64,000 nt of DNA from contig JBCNJP010000025.1 in assembly GCA_039602395.1 (NCBI GenBank), forward strand, positions 54,782,555 to 54,846,554, in the 5' to 3' direction. Position 1 is the stretch's first letter. Each line of letters starts with the position of its first letter. Both the position numbers and the translations under genes were made by a program. Source of the stretch: Deinandra increscens subsp. villosa. Taxonomy: Eukaryota > Streptophyta > Magnoliopsida > Asterales > Asteraceae. This document shows, in pieces, positions 22,801 through 32,390 of the stretch. The notes beneath the pieces were generated by a model. It was not told the origin of the DNA, did no database searches, and worked only from the letters and a program-made list of their open reading frames with translations.

Positions 22801-23260
22801 GCCTATGCCATAAAGTTGAGTCATCTTCCGAAGCCTTTGCCAAGAAACACGCCACTGAACCAGTCGGCCTTGCAGCAGACATATCTAAGGCGTACATATT
22901 CCCGTTTCGTTTTGCGCGAAATAGAATTTGATCTTCGGGAACCTTGAAACCCGGCTTCAGGATATAACACTCCTTATCATCGAATAACATCGGCATTTTG
23001 TTGTCGCAGATCTGCGATACACTGAGCAAGTTGAACTTCAAATTAGAGACCAAATTCACTTTGTCAAATGAAATTTCTCCATTAGTTAAAAGACCGTTTC
23101 CTATTATTCTACCACCACGAATATCACCCCCAAAGGCAACAGAACCGCCATGAGTTATCGTCTTGACATCAGACAGCAGGTCCTTGTTCCCTGTCATGTG
23201 CCTAGAGCAGCCACTGTCCAAGTACCATATGTTCTTAGCACTCCGGGCCGTTCCCTGCAC
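19814..23260 (-). CDS. pol: Copia pol polyprotein (protease, integrase, RT, RNase H), SIRE/Maximus-like
   Basis: An intact frame of about 1,148 codons encodes the Copia order: aspartic protease (WYLDSGCSRHMTG, residues about 12-24); GAG-pre-integrase with the HHCC zinc finger (LWHRRMGHVN, CVACLKG); integrase core with D,D,E residues (ITDDYSRYSW, IRSDNGSEF near 279, TPQQNGVAERKN near 314); reverse transcriptase (KWIFKNK, LVVKGYKQ, YVDDIIFAST at about 835); RNase H (DSDYAGCE, STAEAEYIAA, ADLFTKPFDMSRF). RT resembles the SIRE/Maximus (Sirevirus) lineage by my reading. The frame has no good ATG. It lies +1 relative to gag and begins just after TTTTTCATGTGCAG, a likely splice acceptor at 23255, so the product may come from a spliced or frameshifted RNA. 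All catalytic motifs seen are intact, suggesting a young copy. Confidence 0.93.
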   Translation of the reverse strand: MQGTARSAKNIWYLDSGCSRHMTGNKDLLSDVKTITHGGSVAFGGDIRGGRIIGNGLLTNGEISFDKVNLVSNLKFNLLSVSQICDNKMPMLFDDKECYILKPGFKVPEDQILFRAKRNGNMYALDMSAARPTGSVACFLAKASEDDSTLWHRRMGHVNFRNMNRLVRGKHVVGVPEKEFIHIDNCVACLKGKQRKTSHKPKPPGRTTAILQQLHLDLFGPVNVYSLGGKSYCLVITDDYSRYSWVFFLREKSETAETLKDFVTRIENRCRERVKVIRSDNGSEFKNQTFDAFCNEKGIFRQFSSPYTPQQNGVAERKNRTIIECARTLLADSNLKLSFWAEAVNTACYVLNRTLLVKHANKTPFELFSKEKPNLKRLKPFGCACTVLIQSEQLAKFAPRADEGYFVGYSMSSPAFRVFNRRTRVILESCNVTFNEHAQNTRDPAPDSMYDLETFSSTFNLFESDVAGNLLNQAEQVNEEVFPSVDMFAPITSSILDSIYSVDTTTISRGEQSTPSTDVTEATTTTSLPDQPSVQTLEPVIVEIEPTQATTEAENLVGNEAETHESDSDDISEIETGETPGDDLQIGNLESSIPAPAVEETRIHKNHPTSQIIGPVDVRLTRSKTKDLHTCLFSCFISQEEPTSVAAALLDENWIDAMQTELLQFKLLKVWHLVDPPEGLEPIPVKWIFKNKRDDRGIIIRNKARLVVKGYKQIDGIDYDDVYAPVARLEAIRIFLAYAASMNITVYQLDVKTAFLYGELDEDVYVDQPPGFVNKSFPKKCYKLDKALYGLHQAPRKWYETLSTYLLSNGYKRGVIDQTLFIRHVGKDKLLVQVYVDDIIFASTDIALCHEFEDLMKKKFEMSAMGELTFFLGIQVKQTPDGILISQGKYVKEILKKFGFNDSKGFSTPVVTRHRLNLDPEGICVDEHLYRSMIGSLMYLTASRPDIMYGVCLCSRFQCKPKESHLLAVKRIFRYLRSNSNRGLWYPKDPSFDLRAFSDSDYAGCELNRKSTTGGAQFLGNRLVSWQCKKQTTVSVSTAEAEYIAAASCCSQVLWIQNQLLDYGLNFMGTPIHIDNTAAVSIVKNPIQHSKTKHIEIRYHFIRDCAEKKLVTLVHVSSDDQLADLFTKPFDMSRFNFLVSAVGMINYD

Positions 23261-23281
23261 ATGAAAAAGAAAGTGATTAGT
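23254..23281 (-). promoter_or_regulatory. Candidate branch point and 3' splice site at the gag/pol border
   Basis: Minus strand: AACTAATCAC, then a pyrimidine tract, then CATGTGCAG|GG. The TAA of CTAAT is the gag stop. The same arrangement closes gag at 30559-30581 and 60525-60549. Confidence 0.5.
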
Positions 23282-26200
23282 TCAAGGATGGACCCTGGCC
23301 AAATTGACCAGGAGCCTTCTTCTTTGGTGCTTTCGAGGTGGAGGGAGCAGTTGGTGCGTTCACAACAGCAGGAGAGACAGATGAAGCAGCTTTAAATGTA
23401 GCAGATGGTCGAGGAGCTACGACAGGTTGTTGAACCGCGAGAGGCCTTGGAATGAATCCTGGCCTTGGTCGAGGCGTCCAGGACCTAACAGGAAAAGTGT
23501 TTGGTGCCGACATTCTCATTTGTTGTTGAACAGTTGGCCTGAATGTATTCACACCCCTACCGAGACCTCGTGGCACATACGGGGCCTGATTTGGAACGTA
23601 GGGCTGATTTGGGTAAGACTGTTGAAACATGGTGTCAAGGCGCTGATCCACGTATTCTTCCCCATAATTCCCATAATACATTGGAGCCAATTGGTTTCCT
23701 TGAGGACCTACTTGCTGCGGTTGGTAGAAATGGGCTGGAGGCACTGGAGCATTGTTAAATTCAGAGTATCCTGTATTGTAAACACAAACCCTGGCATCAT
23801 GATGCGGGTTTCCACAGACAGAACACCCTACATTCTCGACAGTACCACTAGCTGAAATTGCAGCAGTTTGTTCAACCAACTGAGGAGCCAACTGTTGAGG
23901 CTCACTTGAAGTGACACTTTCACCCTTCTCTTTTTCAGCAACGGGCTTCTTCTTCCGTCTTCTGGTCTGTTTCTTTTTCTTTGGTGTAGACTCATTGTCA
24001 GAAATGCTTAAATTAAGCTCACTTTGCTCAACCGTCTGATACTGATCTTCATTTTCATGTGGAATTGTGATGACTGGATCATTCTGAGGTCTTTTGTTCT
24101 TTGGATTCCCAGTCTTCACAAGAGTCACAGATGAAGAGCCAGCTTCATTGGAAGCAGTAAGAGCAGATGATCCTTTTTGCTTGAGAAATGTTGGTTGAGG
24201 AACAGCTTGTGCAGCAGGAGATGTTGCTATTGGAACAGAAGCAGTAGGCTTTTTCTGAACAGACGTCACCTTACCATCGGTGATTGTAAGACCGGCTTGT
24301 GTGTGCATGACAGTCTTACCATGTTTTAAAGCCATTTCTGCGAATGCTTTTGCAAAGGCATCATCATCGACTACTTGCTGTGAATCGAGTTTCTCATTTT
24401 CATCACTCACTTTGGGCTTACGCCTCCGAACAGTTTTTATCCTTTTAGGAGCTTCATTAGTTTTGAAAACATCAAAATTTTCATTAAACAAAAATGATTG
24501 ACCATTTGAGGCATTTTGAGTACAAACATTTAGAAACTCAGATTCAGCAGCCTTTAGGACACATGCTTCAGAAATAAGTGAATCAACAGAACTAACAGAG
24601 ATGGACTCAAAGTCACCAAACTTCAAGGTTTCATCAATCGGTGGTAGCCCAGAGCCAGTTTCAGTGGCAGAGAGTTGGGCTTCCATCGATTGTATATCAG
24701 AAGCACTCGGAATCATGCTTGGATCAATGAACTTAATGTGACTCTTGGGGTTGATTTTAGTTAGCTCAGGGATTGTTAGGTAATTATGATTAAGTGGATG
24801 TTCAGCAGCACTATCACAAATTTCCCTTAAGAAACCCAAACCAGTTCTTAACCGTGCCATAATGTCTTTGGCAACAGCATTACCCAAGTTACCAGGATTA
24901 AGTTTCATTAAATCAATAGCTTCTCGAGCTTTAGCATATTCATTTCTCAAAGAGGTTTGATTTTTCAAAAGATCCTCAATTTGAATTTTTAATGTTGATT
25001 CAGTGTGCTTCATGATTTCAATGTCATCCTGAAGTGACTTGATTTTCTCAAGAAATTTTTCCTCATTTGCCTTGAGGATTTCAACCTGACTTTCGCTTTC
25101 AGCCGCCTTAGCATGCAATTCGAGATTGTATGTGCGGTATCTAGCGACAGTTTCAAGGCAATTTGCAGAACATAAATTTTCTTTTACCTCATCGGGAATG
25201 GTTCCACGTTGGAGTTCAAGAAGTCTTTTGCCAGCTTCAGACTCGACCTCATTTTGACTTACAGCAGTGGCTGAACCAGCAGAGGGAGAAGTTCCATCAA
25301 ACTCTTCTTCAATACCCGCCATCAGACAGAAGTTGGTGGGGAAAAGAGGGTCAAACTCAACAGACTCAGTATCCTCCTTTCCATCTGAGTCCACCACAAG
25401 AGCATAATCGGGCTGGTTTGCAGAATGAGATGGTGCAGAAGACGTCCAATTGTAGTTCCCATCCTCGAGAGATACTAAGGCTTTTCCATTGCTATCAACC
25501 CTCTGTGCAGACGAAGAGCTAGACGATCCTTGATGAGAGACATTTGAATTGGTATTCTGTGGCTTCTGGTAGGATGAGTTGCCAGTTTTCTGGTACGACT
25601 GGGTACTGTTTCCACCCTGCTTCTGATAGGTGTGGTTGCTTCCACCCGAATTGACAGGAACATTCCAGGTTTTGGGCTTGGGACATTCACGGGCGAAGTG
25701 ACCAAGCTCTTGACAATTGAAACACTGAGCTTTAGACTTGTCAAAGCCTATGTTAGCATTTGAGGCAGGTTGAAACAGTTTCCTTCCAGTTTTTCTGAAA
25801 AACTTTCTTGTCCTGGCAGCAATCATTCCCATCTGCCACTTAATATCGATCTCTTCAAGATCATCAGCAGAAATCTGGTCAAGATCCTCTTGACACACAG
25901 TCATTGTCTCAATGTTGCCTGACATTTGAGAGTTCATGCAGGCAAGAAAAGCATTGCACAGATCTTGATCCATGTTGTTGGAGTTTGAAGAAACTGGAGC
26001 TGACGAATGACCAAAATACCCTGAAGAAGGAGCTTGTACAAATGACACGCTTGATGGTTGATGAGTTGCATGAGACACTTGAACTTCAGGCTGAGCAGGA
26101 GTCTGAGTAGGAGTAGAGGCAGGGACAGGTACACTGGGACCAGAAGATTGAGAGAACTGATGACTATCCTCATACATGGCAGCAGCAAATGCAGCATTGG

Positions 26201-26972
26201 GAGCATTGGATGACGAACCTTTAGAGGTCACATTACCCATGAGTGACCTTCCAGTGCGTTCAACTGCTCTAACTTCATAATCACGGACTTTATCAATCAT
26301 GTCCATGTAATCAGCATTGAGGAGATCAGTGCTGTCAATCAGATAGATGACATAGGAGGCAAACTCTTGAGGAAAAGAATGCAGAATCTTCCTTATGATG
26401 TCGCCGGTATCTGGACGAATCTTCTTAGTGGTCATCTCAGTGATAATCCTGCAGAATCGTGTGACATGTGTCTCGAACGACTCTCCAGGCCTGTGAGCAA
26501 AAGTATTGAAAGCGAGTTTAAGTTTCTCAAGCCTTCTCTCCTTTGTAGCTGGATTGCCCTCATACTTCTTCTCAAGGCCAACCCATATCTCATGTGCAGA
26601 AGTAGCATCCCGAAACTGATGCAACAGATCATCATTTATTGCCATCTTGATACAACCCAAGGCACGCCTATCAATTTTCAGCTGAGCATGTTCACCTACA
26701 GTCAACTTGTCCATGGGCTTTGGGAGCATCCTCTTCTTAGTGTTAGGTGGGTCAGCAACAGTAGGAACTGCAACACCAGGAGCCGGTGTTGTAGCTTCTT
26801 CAACTTCAAACACAGCTGGACCATTGAGAACTGAAGTAAGTAGATCAAAATCCAAATATTCCAGAAACAGTATGAACTTCCCCTTCCAGTCATCAAAGTC
26901 ACTAGCACCCATGAGTTTTGGAGGGCGGTTGTTTCCTTGCATGACCGGAGTAAAATGATTTCCTTCAGACAT
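23277..26972 (-). CDS. gag: Large Copia Gag with two zinc-binding motifs
   Basis: ATG at 26972, 1,231 residues, far longer than a usual Copia gag. The N-terminal part is the Copia gag/UBN2-type fold (DFDDWKGKFILFLEYLD, EIWVGLEKKYEGN, LKLAFNTFAHRPGESFETHV). A CCHC knuckle CFNCQELGHFAREC lies at about 417-430. A long insert follows with a predicted coiled coil (about 610-690) and a conserved stretch near 715-755 (DSAAEHPLNHNYLTIPELTK), also found in the decayed copy at 55600-56933. Then come Lys/Arg-rich sequence and a second Cys/His motif CSVCGNPHHDARVC at about 1049-1062, with a Pro/Gln/Tyr-rich tail. It should form the particle shell and bind RNA. The stop TAA lies inside CTAAT, 22 bases before the candidate acceptor that opens pol. 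Confidence 0.92.
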   Translation of the reverse strand: MSEGNHFTPVMQGNNRPPKLMGASDFDDWKGKFILFLEYLDFDLLTSVLNGPAVFEVEEATTPAPGVAVPTVADPPNTKKRMLPKPMDKLTVGEHAQLKIDRRALGCIKMAINDDLLHQFRDATSAHEIWVGLEKKYEGNPATKERRLEKLKLAFNTFAHRPGESFETHVTRFCRIITEMTTKKIRPDTGDIIRKILHSFPQEFASYVIYLIDSTDLLNADYMDMIDKVRDYEVRAVERTGRSLMGNVTSKGSSSNAPNAAFAAAMYEDSHQFSQSSGPSVPVPASTPTQTPAQPEVQVSHATHQPSSVSFVQAPSSGYFGHSSAPVSSNSNNMDQDLCNAFLACMNSQMSGNIETMTVCQEDLDQISADDLEEIDIKWQMGMIAARTRKFFRKTGRKLFQPASNANIGFDKSKAQCFNCQELGHFARECPKPKTWNVPVNSGGSNHTYQKQGGNSTQSYQKTGNSSYQKPQNTNSNVSHQGSSSSSSAQRVDSNGKALVSLEDGNYNWTSSAPSHSANQPDYALVVDSDGKEDTESVEFDPLFPTNFCLMAGIEEEFDGTSPSAGSATAVSQNEVESEAGKRLLELQRGTIPDEVKENLCSANCLETVARYRTYNLELHAKAAESESQVEILKANEEKFLEKIKSLQDDIEIMKHTESTLKIQIEDLLKNQTSLRNEYAKAREAIDLMKLNPGNLGNAVAKDIMARLRTGLGFLREICDSAAEHPLNHNYLTIPELTKINPKSHIKFIDPSMIPSASDIQSMEAQLSATETGSGLPPIDETLKFGDFESISVSSVDSLISEACVLKAAESEFLNVCTQNASNGQSFLFNENFDVFKTNEAPKRIKTVRRRKPKVSDENEKLDSQQVVDDDAFAKAFAEMALKHGKTVMHTQAGLTITDGKVTSVQKKPTASVPIATSPAAQAVPQPTFLKQKGSSALTASNEAGSSSVTLVKTGNPKNKRPQNDPVITIPHENEDQYQTVEQSELNLSISDNESTPKKKKQTRRRKKKPVAEKEKGESVTSSEPQQLAPQLVEQTAAISASGTVENVGCSVCGNPHHDARVCVYNTGYSEFNNAPVPPAHFYQPQQVGPQGNQLAPMYYGNYGEEYVDQRLDTMFQQSYPNQPYVPNQAPYVPRGLGRGVNTFRPTVQQQMRMSAPNTFPVRSWTPRPRPGFIPRPLAVQQPVVAPRPSATFKAASSVSPAVVNAPTAPSTSKAPKKKAPGQFGQGPSLN

Positions 26973-27727
26973 CTCAGATGAGACAGAAACAGATTTTCAG
27001 CAAAAGTTGCTAAAACGGGCCGAACGAAGAACACGAGCTTCAAATTGCTTGTAAACACGAAGATTGCTTGAATTCACACAAATCCTGCAATCATAAACAT
27101 CAATGGGATAATTAGACACTAATATTTAGGTGTAAACAGCAAAATTTGAAAAATTCAAATTTTTGACTTAGTCAAAATTTTGAACAGCTTGTTCTTGAGC
27201 AAGTTCAAATCACCAAAAATCAATTTTCACCAAAATGATGTTTGAGGGCATCAATAGATGCGAAATCATGTCAGGATCATTTGATACAACTAACACAAAC
27301 CTCAAAAATCACTCTAAGTGACCTTAAATTAATCAAACAGTGATATTTTGAGAAAAAGTTTCAAAAATCCGAAAATTTGTTCATAAAATCTTCAATACTT
27401 GATGTTAGAAGGTGAAATCTGTGCCAATGATTTCGGTTTTACTATACTAAATCTCGAAAATCATCAATTTCAGCAAAGAAACATCATAAAAACAATTTTG
27501 GAAAAAATTTCTCAAGAACAGTGAAGAAATACGGTCCGAACCAAAACTTCACCAAATTCAAAAATTGACCATCAAAACTTGAAATAAACAGAAATCTAAG
27601 CATGTTTTTGAGTTTCTAGAGTGATTTCTACCAAGAATCAACTCATAGATCTAGTAAAAACAACCAAAATTGATAACTCAAATGAGATTTCTCCATTTTT
27701 GAGAAAAACTTCAAAAATGAAGAACAT
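26973..27727 (-). other. 5' leader of the large Copia
   Basis: AT-rich untranslated leader between the primer site and the gag ATG. Its last 160 bp (27581-27742) match positions 1-164. No ORF of note. Confidence 0.8.
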
Positions 27728-27740
27728 GGCTCTGATACCA
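27728..27740 (-). other. Primer-binding site of the large Copia
   Basis: Minus strand TGGTATCAGAGCC, matching the initiator Met-tRNA 3' end, two bases from the LTR. Confidence 0.88.
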
Positions 27741-27742
27741 AT

Positions 27743-28518
27743 TGTTAGGACCTGATTTGAGCACAATGTTCTCATTTGATTCATCACACAGGTGCGGAAA
27801 ACAAGTGTGATGATCAATCTTGGTTGATTTCACCCCATAGATCTCTAAAGCTCAAGAACACACACAAAATACACCAAGAACACACACACAAAGGCTCTCT
27901 TGAAGAATAGACCAGGAGGAACACGTATTAGGGTTTTCACTTTGGTATTTATACTACAAGAGAGCCTGGGACAAATAGAATGTTTGACAACAACCAATCA
28001 TTACCTAGATTTCAGCAAAATATTCTAACAGAATATGAAGTACGCTAAGGATATAAGAAGTACGCTAAGAATTAAACAAGTTCGCTAACAAGTACGCTAA
28101 GCATTAACAAGTCCGCTAACAAGTTCGCTAAACACAAACAAGTCCGCTAACAAGTACGCTAAGCATAAGTTAAGTACGCTAGGAACAGTTCAAGTACGCT
28201 AGGAACAAGACAAGTTCGCTAGGAACAAACAAGTACGCTAGGGGTAAAAACAAGTTCGCTAGGACAGTTAACAAACAAGTACGCTAAGTACAAATGACAA
28301 GTCCGCTAAGAGTAAATCAAGTCCGCTAAGTTCAACATACAAGAAGTTCGCTAAGAGCAAAAACACAAGTACGCTAACACTTAGTCAAAACATCATACAT
28401 AGACATAATCAATGATAACAAAGTACATAATCAAAGTTAAGTACAAACCAAAGTCAAATTACAATTAATCACCAAAAAGATAAATAGTTTGTGTTGCCAA
28501 CATAAATAAGTTCTAACA
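27743..28518 (-). repeat. 5' LTR of the large Copia (copy 2)
   Basis: TGTTAGGACC...TTCTAACA on the plus strand, 776 bp, homologous to 165-972. In minus sense U3 holds about 18 TTAGCGNACTTG units (plus-strand 28037-28379), then GTATAAATA at about 27953-27945. The matching 3' LTR is not in the visible sequence and is probably in or beyond the 9872-10371 gap. Confidence 0.9.
28037..28379 (-). repeat. TTAGCGNACTTG array in LTR copy 2 (about 18 units)
   Basis: Collinear with the array at 457-832. Some homologous units differ at the single variable position (for example TTC against TAC, TCC against TTC), while the neighbouring CGCTA core stays unchanged. Confidence 0.88.
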
Positions 28519-28627
28519 AATTCCACTCCGAAGGCCTCCGTTTTTCAGTTTTAAGTTTTTGACACTATTCTTTGAATAGTGATTTTGCCGTTTTTGCCGA
28601 TTTTTCAAAATTTTCAGAAGCTGCATA

Positions 28628-30564
28628 ATGAGTTCAGTGGTTGAAGAAAAGAATATAGTTGAGGACAAAGATGATATTACAGATGAAATTGACAAAACTG
28701 AGATATGCCCCAATCTCACTTATGCTCGTATAATTCCTGGACTTAGGCAAATTTGTAAAAATTATCAGATAGAATTATTTGAGATAAAATGCGAGAGGAG
28801 TTTTTTTTAGGGTAGATGACAAAAGAATGAGGAGAAGGTAAAAGCTCAGAAACGAGACATTGAGAAATATCAGAAGCTAGCAACGGAGAAGACTATCTTA
28901 TATGATCGGGCTAGGATTGAGATATCTGAGCTTACACAGAAATTAACTGAACTGCAACAAAAATTTGATGAGCTGCAGGTCAAGTATGATTGCAATCAGG
29001 AAAGAAACAAAAGAATGCTCGATGCTGGAAAGGAATTGTCACATGCTGTTGTGACTGGTCAAGTTGGGAAAGACATATCTGGGTTTGGGTCAGAGAAAAC
29101 TGATAAATCTTTGGCAATGAACAACATCATTCCTCCACCTGTTCCTAGAGACATTATAGGAATACTTCTTATTGAGGAACAGGTTGAACGAACCAAATCT
29201 GATTATAAAGAAACTGCTCCTCCTATTGATAGTGTCTTGGTTGGAACTACACCATTGACTCAAGAAGAAATTGATAATGAAGCAAACATGACTTATGGTG
29301 AAGGGAGAGTAAAGGATATATCAGACAATGATGCTGAGTGCCAGAAATATGACAGGTGTCACAACTCTAAGTCTGATGAGGCTGGGATAGAGTTGAAACC
29401 ATACCCTGAAATTGAAACCCCATACTTCAAGGTAATTGACAAAGTCGAAAGGGAAAAGTGATCTTGACGACACGGCCTGAGCGGAAGATCTTTATGACAT
29501 CTGGATCAATGTTTGACCAAGAACCAAATGTTGGATATGAATTACCATCCTTCTCCTCCAAGTTCAAGGGAATCACCGATAGAGTGATAAGTGAACCTAA
29601 AGTTGAGAGGCCAAAGATCACCATCAAGCATCCGAGTATGAAACCAATGGCTGGAGTGAAGAATGAAAAACTCAAGGGAGTAGCTGTGTCTCCCATTTCT
29701 TCAGTTGGATCATGCAGTTGCCGTTGTAAGTGCAAGAATGGTGCTTCAACGTCAAAGAATCAAGGAAGCACAAAGACAGGTTCAACACAGGCTTCGAGGA
29801 CCCAGCAGAAAGACAAATCTAGAGTTGCAGACAAAGCAAAGAAGCAGACACAAGGCAAACCAGCTCCATATCAGCCACCAAAGACAAATGGGTACACGTC
29901 TGACTTCTATCTAAAGAAGCAGACTTGCTTTAATTGTGGCAATGCTGGTCATATTGCTAGAAACTGTCTTTATCGCCCCTATGAACCCTATTATCCGAAA
30001 AGTCAAAGGGTTTCATCTCAGGAGTCTGTAAAGTCTAAGCCAATGATGGTGCAAACACCTAAGGCAAGGAAGACTGTTGCTCCTAAGGTTAAACCCTCTG
30101 ATCAACATTGGGGCGCTGCCAAAGTTGAAAGAAAATCTATAAATCAAGACAACAGCTTTCCAAGTTACTTAAATTTCCAAAAACAGGTGAAGAAACCATT
30201 TTCAAAGCAATCAAAACTTGAAAAACCCAAAGTTATCCCTCCCAAGGTAACTAAAACTGCTTTGAAAAATAATTTTAAAATGAAGAAGGTTGAAACACCT
30301 AAAGTCACAATTCAAAAGGTGACTAAAACAAAAATTGTTTTAAAAAATGAATCTAAAACGAAGAAGGTTGAAATACCTAAAGTCACAACTCCAAAGGTGA
30401 CTAAAACAAATGTTAAATCACCTGGAATTTGGAAACCAAAAATCAAGGCAGCTCCATCACAACTTCCTGATTTCTCAAAGGGGATGTTCTTACAAGAAGT
30501 ATCCTTTGTTGAATTCTCAGGTGTACCTAGAAAAACGATGGCCTGGGTACCAATGGCTAACTAA
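28628..30564 (+). pseudogene. Decayed gag (C-terminal two thirds) of a gag-only Copia
   Basis: Collinear with the gag at 35648-37297: EDKDDITDEIDKTEICPNLT here against EDKEAFAAEVDNTKVCTNPT there, then a KVKAQK-DIEKYQ block and coiled coil. It carries two nearby nonsense codons (about 28808 and 28817) and a 1-nt frame change near 29455. The last frame (29458-30564) is open and holds the second zinc knuckle CFNCGNAGHIARNC, then Lys-rich repeats of the type KVTKTKIVLKNESKTKKVE. It ends KTMAWVPMAN before stop TAA at 30562, which lies in CTAAT ahead of TGTGCAG. No pol follows. The N-terminal gag domain is missing on the left, next to the LTR at 28518. Confidence 0.82.
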
Positions 30565-30581
30565 TCTCTAACTCTGTGCAG
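30559..30581 (+). promoter_or_regulatory. Candidate branch point and splice acceptor at the end of gag
   Basis: AACTAATCTCTAACTC followed by TGTGCAG|GA, with the gag stop codon inside CTAAT. Confidence 0.48.
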
Positions 30582-31187
30582 GAATGATCAAGGAGGATTA
30601 TCACTAACGTTTTTATTACTAATTTGTTTGTTGATAAGTGATTGTTCCAGGCACAGTTTAGGAGACGTATCTTCATGTCATGTCAAGTAATCTATACAAT
30701 GGAAGGTATGTTTCCTTGTGAGGTAAAAGGTCAAATTCAGCATGAAAGGTACTGTTCTTAACTTGGTTGTTTGTTTGATGAAGCGGCAAAGGGTGTTTTG
30801 AGTCAAACCAAATTTCCTAAAATTTTCACTTGGTGATTGATTGTTGAAGTGTTTGACTTCTAATGCAATTAAGTGTGCATGTCATGAAACCCAATTTTCT
30901 AAAATTTTAAAATCAATACTTTGAAAGTTAGCTTGGCCAGATATTTTAAAAATTTTGTGTTTTGTTCTTTTAAGTGTGTTTGTGTGTTTTATTTTTTATT
31001 TAAAAAAAAAATTGAAAAATGATGTTTACAAGATCGTGACACTAAAAATTAAAAAGCAAGGGGAAGAAATGTAAAGATGAAGAAAAAGTTGACCCCTCAA
31101 AAATAGTGTGCTTTTCAATTTTTTAATTGTTTGTGTCTTGTTTTTGAGAAGTTTAGGGGAAGTAAAATGAATGTCCGGGTTGGAGAT
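30582..31187 (+). other. 3' non-coding region of the gag-only Copia
   Basis: T-rich, no ORF. Contains one polypurine-like TTTAGGGGAAGT near 31151. Confidence 0.5.
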
Positions 31188-31787
31188 TGTAGGATCGTGG
31201 TTAGGATCAACTAACCAAAAAAGTTACCAAAGGCGTCAAACAAGAAAGGCGGAATCAGACTTGTTTGTGTTTGATGTTTGAAATGGTTTGATCGAAACAG
31301 TAACTAGTAAACAAGAAGTAAAGTAGATAAAACACAAGATATCAATTCCAAGCACTACTATATTTATACTTCACAATGTTTACAAAGAGTTACAGCTGAT
31401 GAACAAGAGAGATATTCGATCAACGCAAACAAAGGAAATACAACTAATATATATAGTGCAAGGAGGAAATAAAAGATATTCTATTATTTCCTTTTAGCTC
31501 CTAGGCTAAATAAACAAATGATATCTACTCCAGAGTTGTTGTAGTACAAGCATGCTTCTGTGAACAGTTGAGCAGACCTATCGGTGAACAGTGTACAGCA
31601 TGGTGTAAAGTAAAACTGCTTTCTGACAGCTTTATGCATTGGAACTTGCACCCAGGGGATAAGTCAAAGTTCCGGAGTAACACTGGGAGAAGTTCCAGAG
31701 GAACTACTCAGTGTGAAGGAAGTTCCGGACTAACTTCCTTCGGAACTCTGACTTAGAGAATTTCTGCCTAGCAAAACATTCCCAACA
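31188..31787 (-). repeat. Probable solo LTR
   Basis: Plus strand TGTAGGATCG...TTCCCAACA, 600 bp. Flanks gagat and gagag may be a decayed 5-bp target duplication. In minus sense a cluster of AGTTCCGGA-like words (31668-31752) precedes a TATA-like GTATAAATATAG (about 31377-31366). No internal region adjoins either end. Confidence 0.5.
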
Positions 31788-31834
31788 GAGAGACTGACAC
31801 GCGTAAGACGGAAGTGAAAGGCAAGCTCCACGGT

Positions 31835-31855
31835 GATATGCTCGGTAGGCTCGAC
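31835..31855 (+). other. Conserved block 1 of the 3' module
   Basis: GATATGCTCGGTAGGCTCGA plus C; matches the blocks at 19358-19339 (minus), 60954 and 52197. Confidence 0.65.
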
Positions 31856-32121
31856 CTAAAATTATGACCTCCAATCTAAGTGCAGTGAACTTAAAAGATA
31901 TATATGTTTAGTTTCCCATCCCAGGTTGCATGGTTTAAAAGATTGAGTCCCGAAAAAAATGGGTTGAGAGTGGTAATTACCTAGTATTCACTCTCTCACA
32001 CGCCATGTCTCTGTTGTCATGACTACACCACGTAATAAAAATAAAAAAAATGAAAAAGAAAAAGAAATGAAAAAGAAATAAAAAAAATGAAAAAGAAAAG
32101 AAAATGAAAAAAAATAATCAC

Positions 32122-32170
32122 TCAGTTGGTCTTCTTTGCGTGCTTAGCGGCCGACCTGATCACCAACTGA
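32122..32170 (+). ncRNA. Single stem-loop of the conserved 3' module
   Basis: Outer stem TCAGTTGGT (32122-32130) pairs perfectly with ACCAACTGA (32162-32170). The interior shares CTTTGCGT...CGACCTGATC with the units at 61222-61454. The inner hairpin pairs CG-GC with GC-CG around a bulged T, where the 61222 unit has CG-ATC/GAT-CG. These are compensatory base pairs. Confidence 0.55.
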
Positions 32171-32359
32171 TGGTTAATGAAATAAGTGGTAGTCATAACG
32201 GTGTTGCATGGTTCCTCTAGCTGGGGGTTTGTGAATCCTCAATAAACTCTAAGGTTGGGTAGGTTTTGCTGTGTACGCTTGGATGTGGGGACAATTAAAC
32301 ATGATGGTAATATTGTACTATATTAAACATGACGCATTCGGTTGGGATTAAACGGGTTT

Positions 32360-32390
32360 GAGTTTAAAGCGGACAAACATACCGGCAATC
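32360..32390 (+). other. Conserved block 3 of the 3' module
   Basis: GAGTTTAAAGCGGACAAACA followed by TACCGGCAATC; collinear with 61663-61694 and 18730-18700 (minus). Confidence 0.62.

Larger units (their letters stand above)
10372..28518 (-). mobile_element. Large Sirevirus-like Copia element (3' end in gap)
   Basis: Reading minus: LTR 28518-27743, primer site, gag, pol, conserved 3' module, promoter-like array and leader exons, accessory ORF. At least 18 kb with no 3' LTR before the gap. That gag-pol and the accessory ORF belong to one element is inferred from strand, order and shared TTAGCGNACTTG arrays. A composite of two elements is not excluded. Confidence 0.65.
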
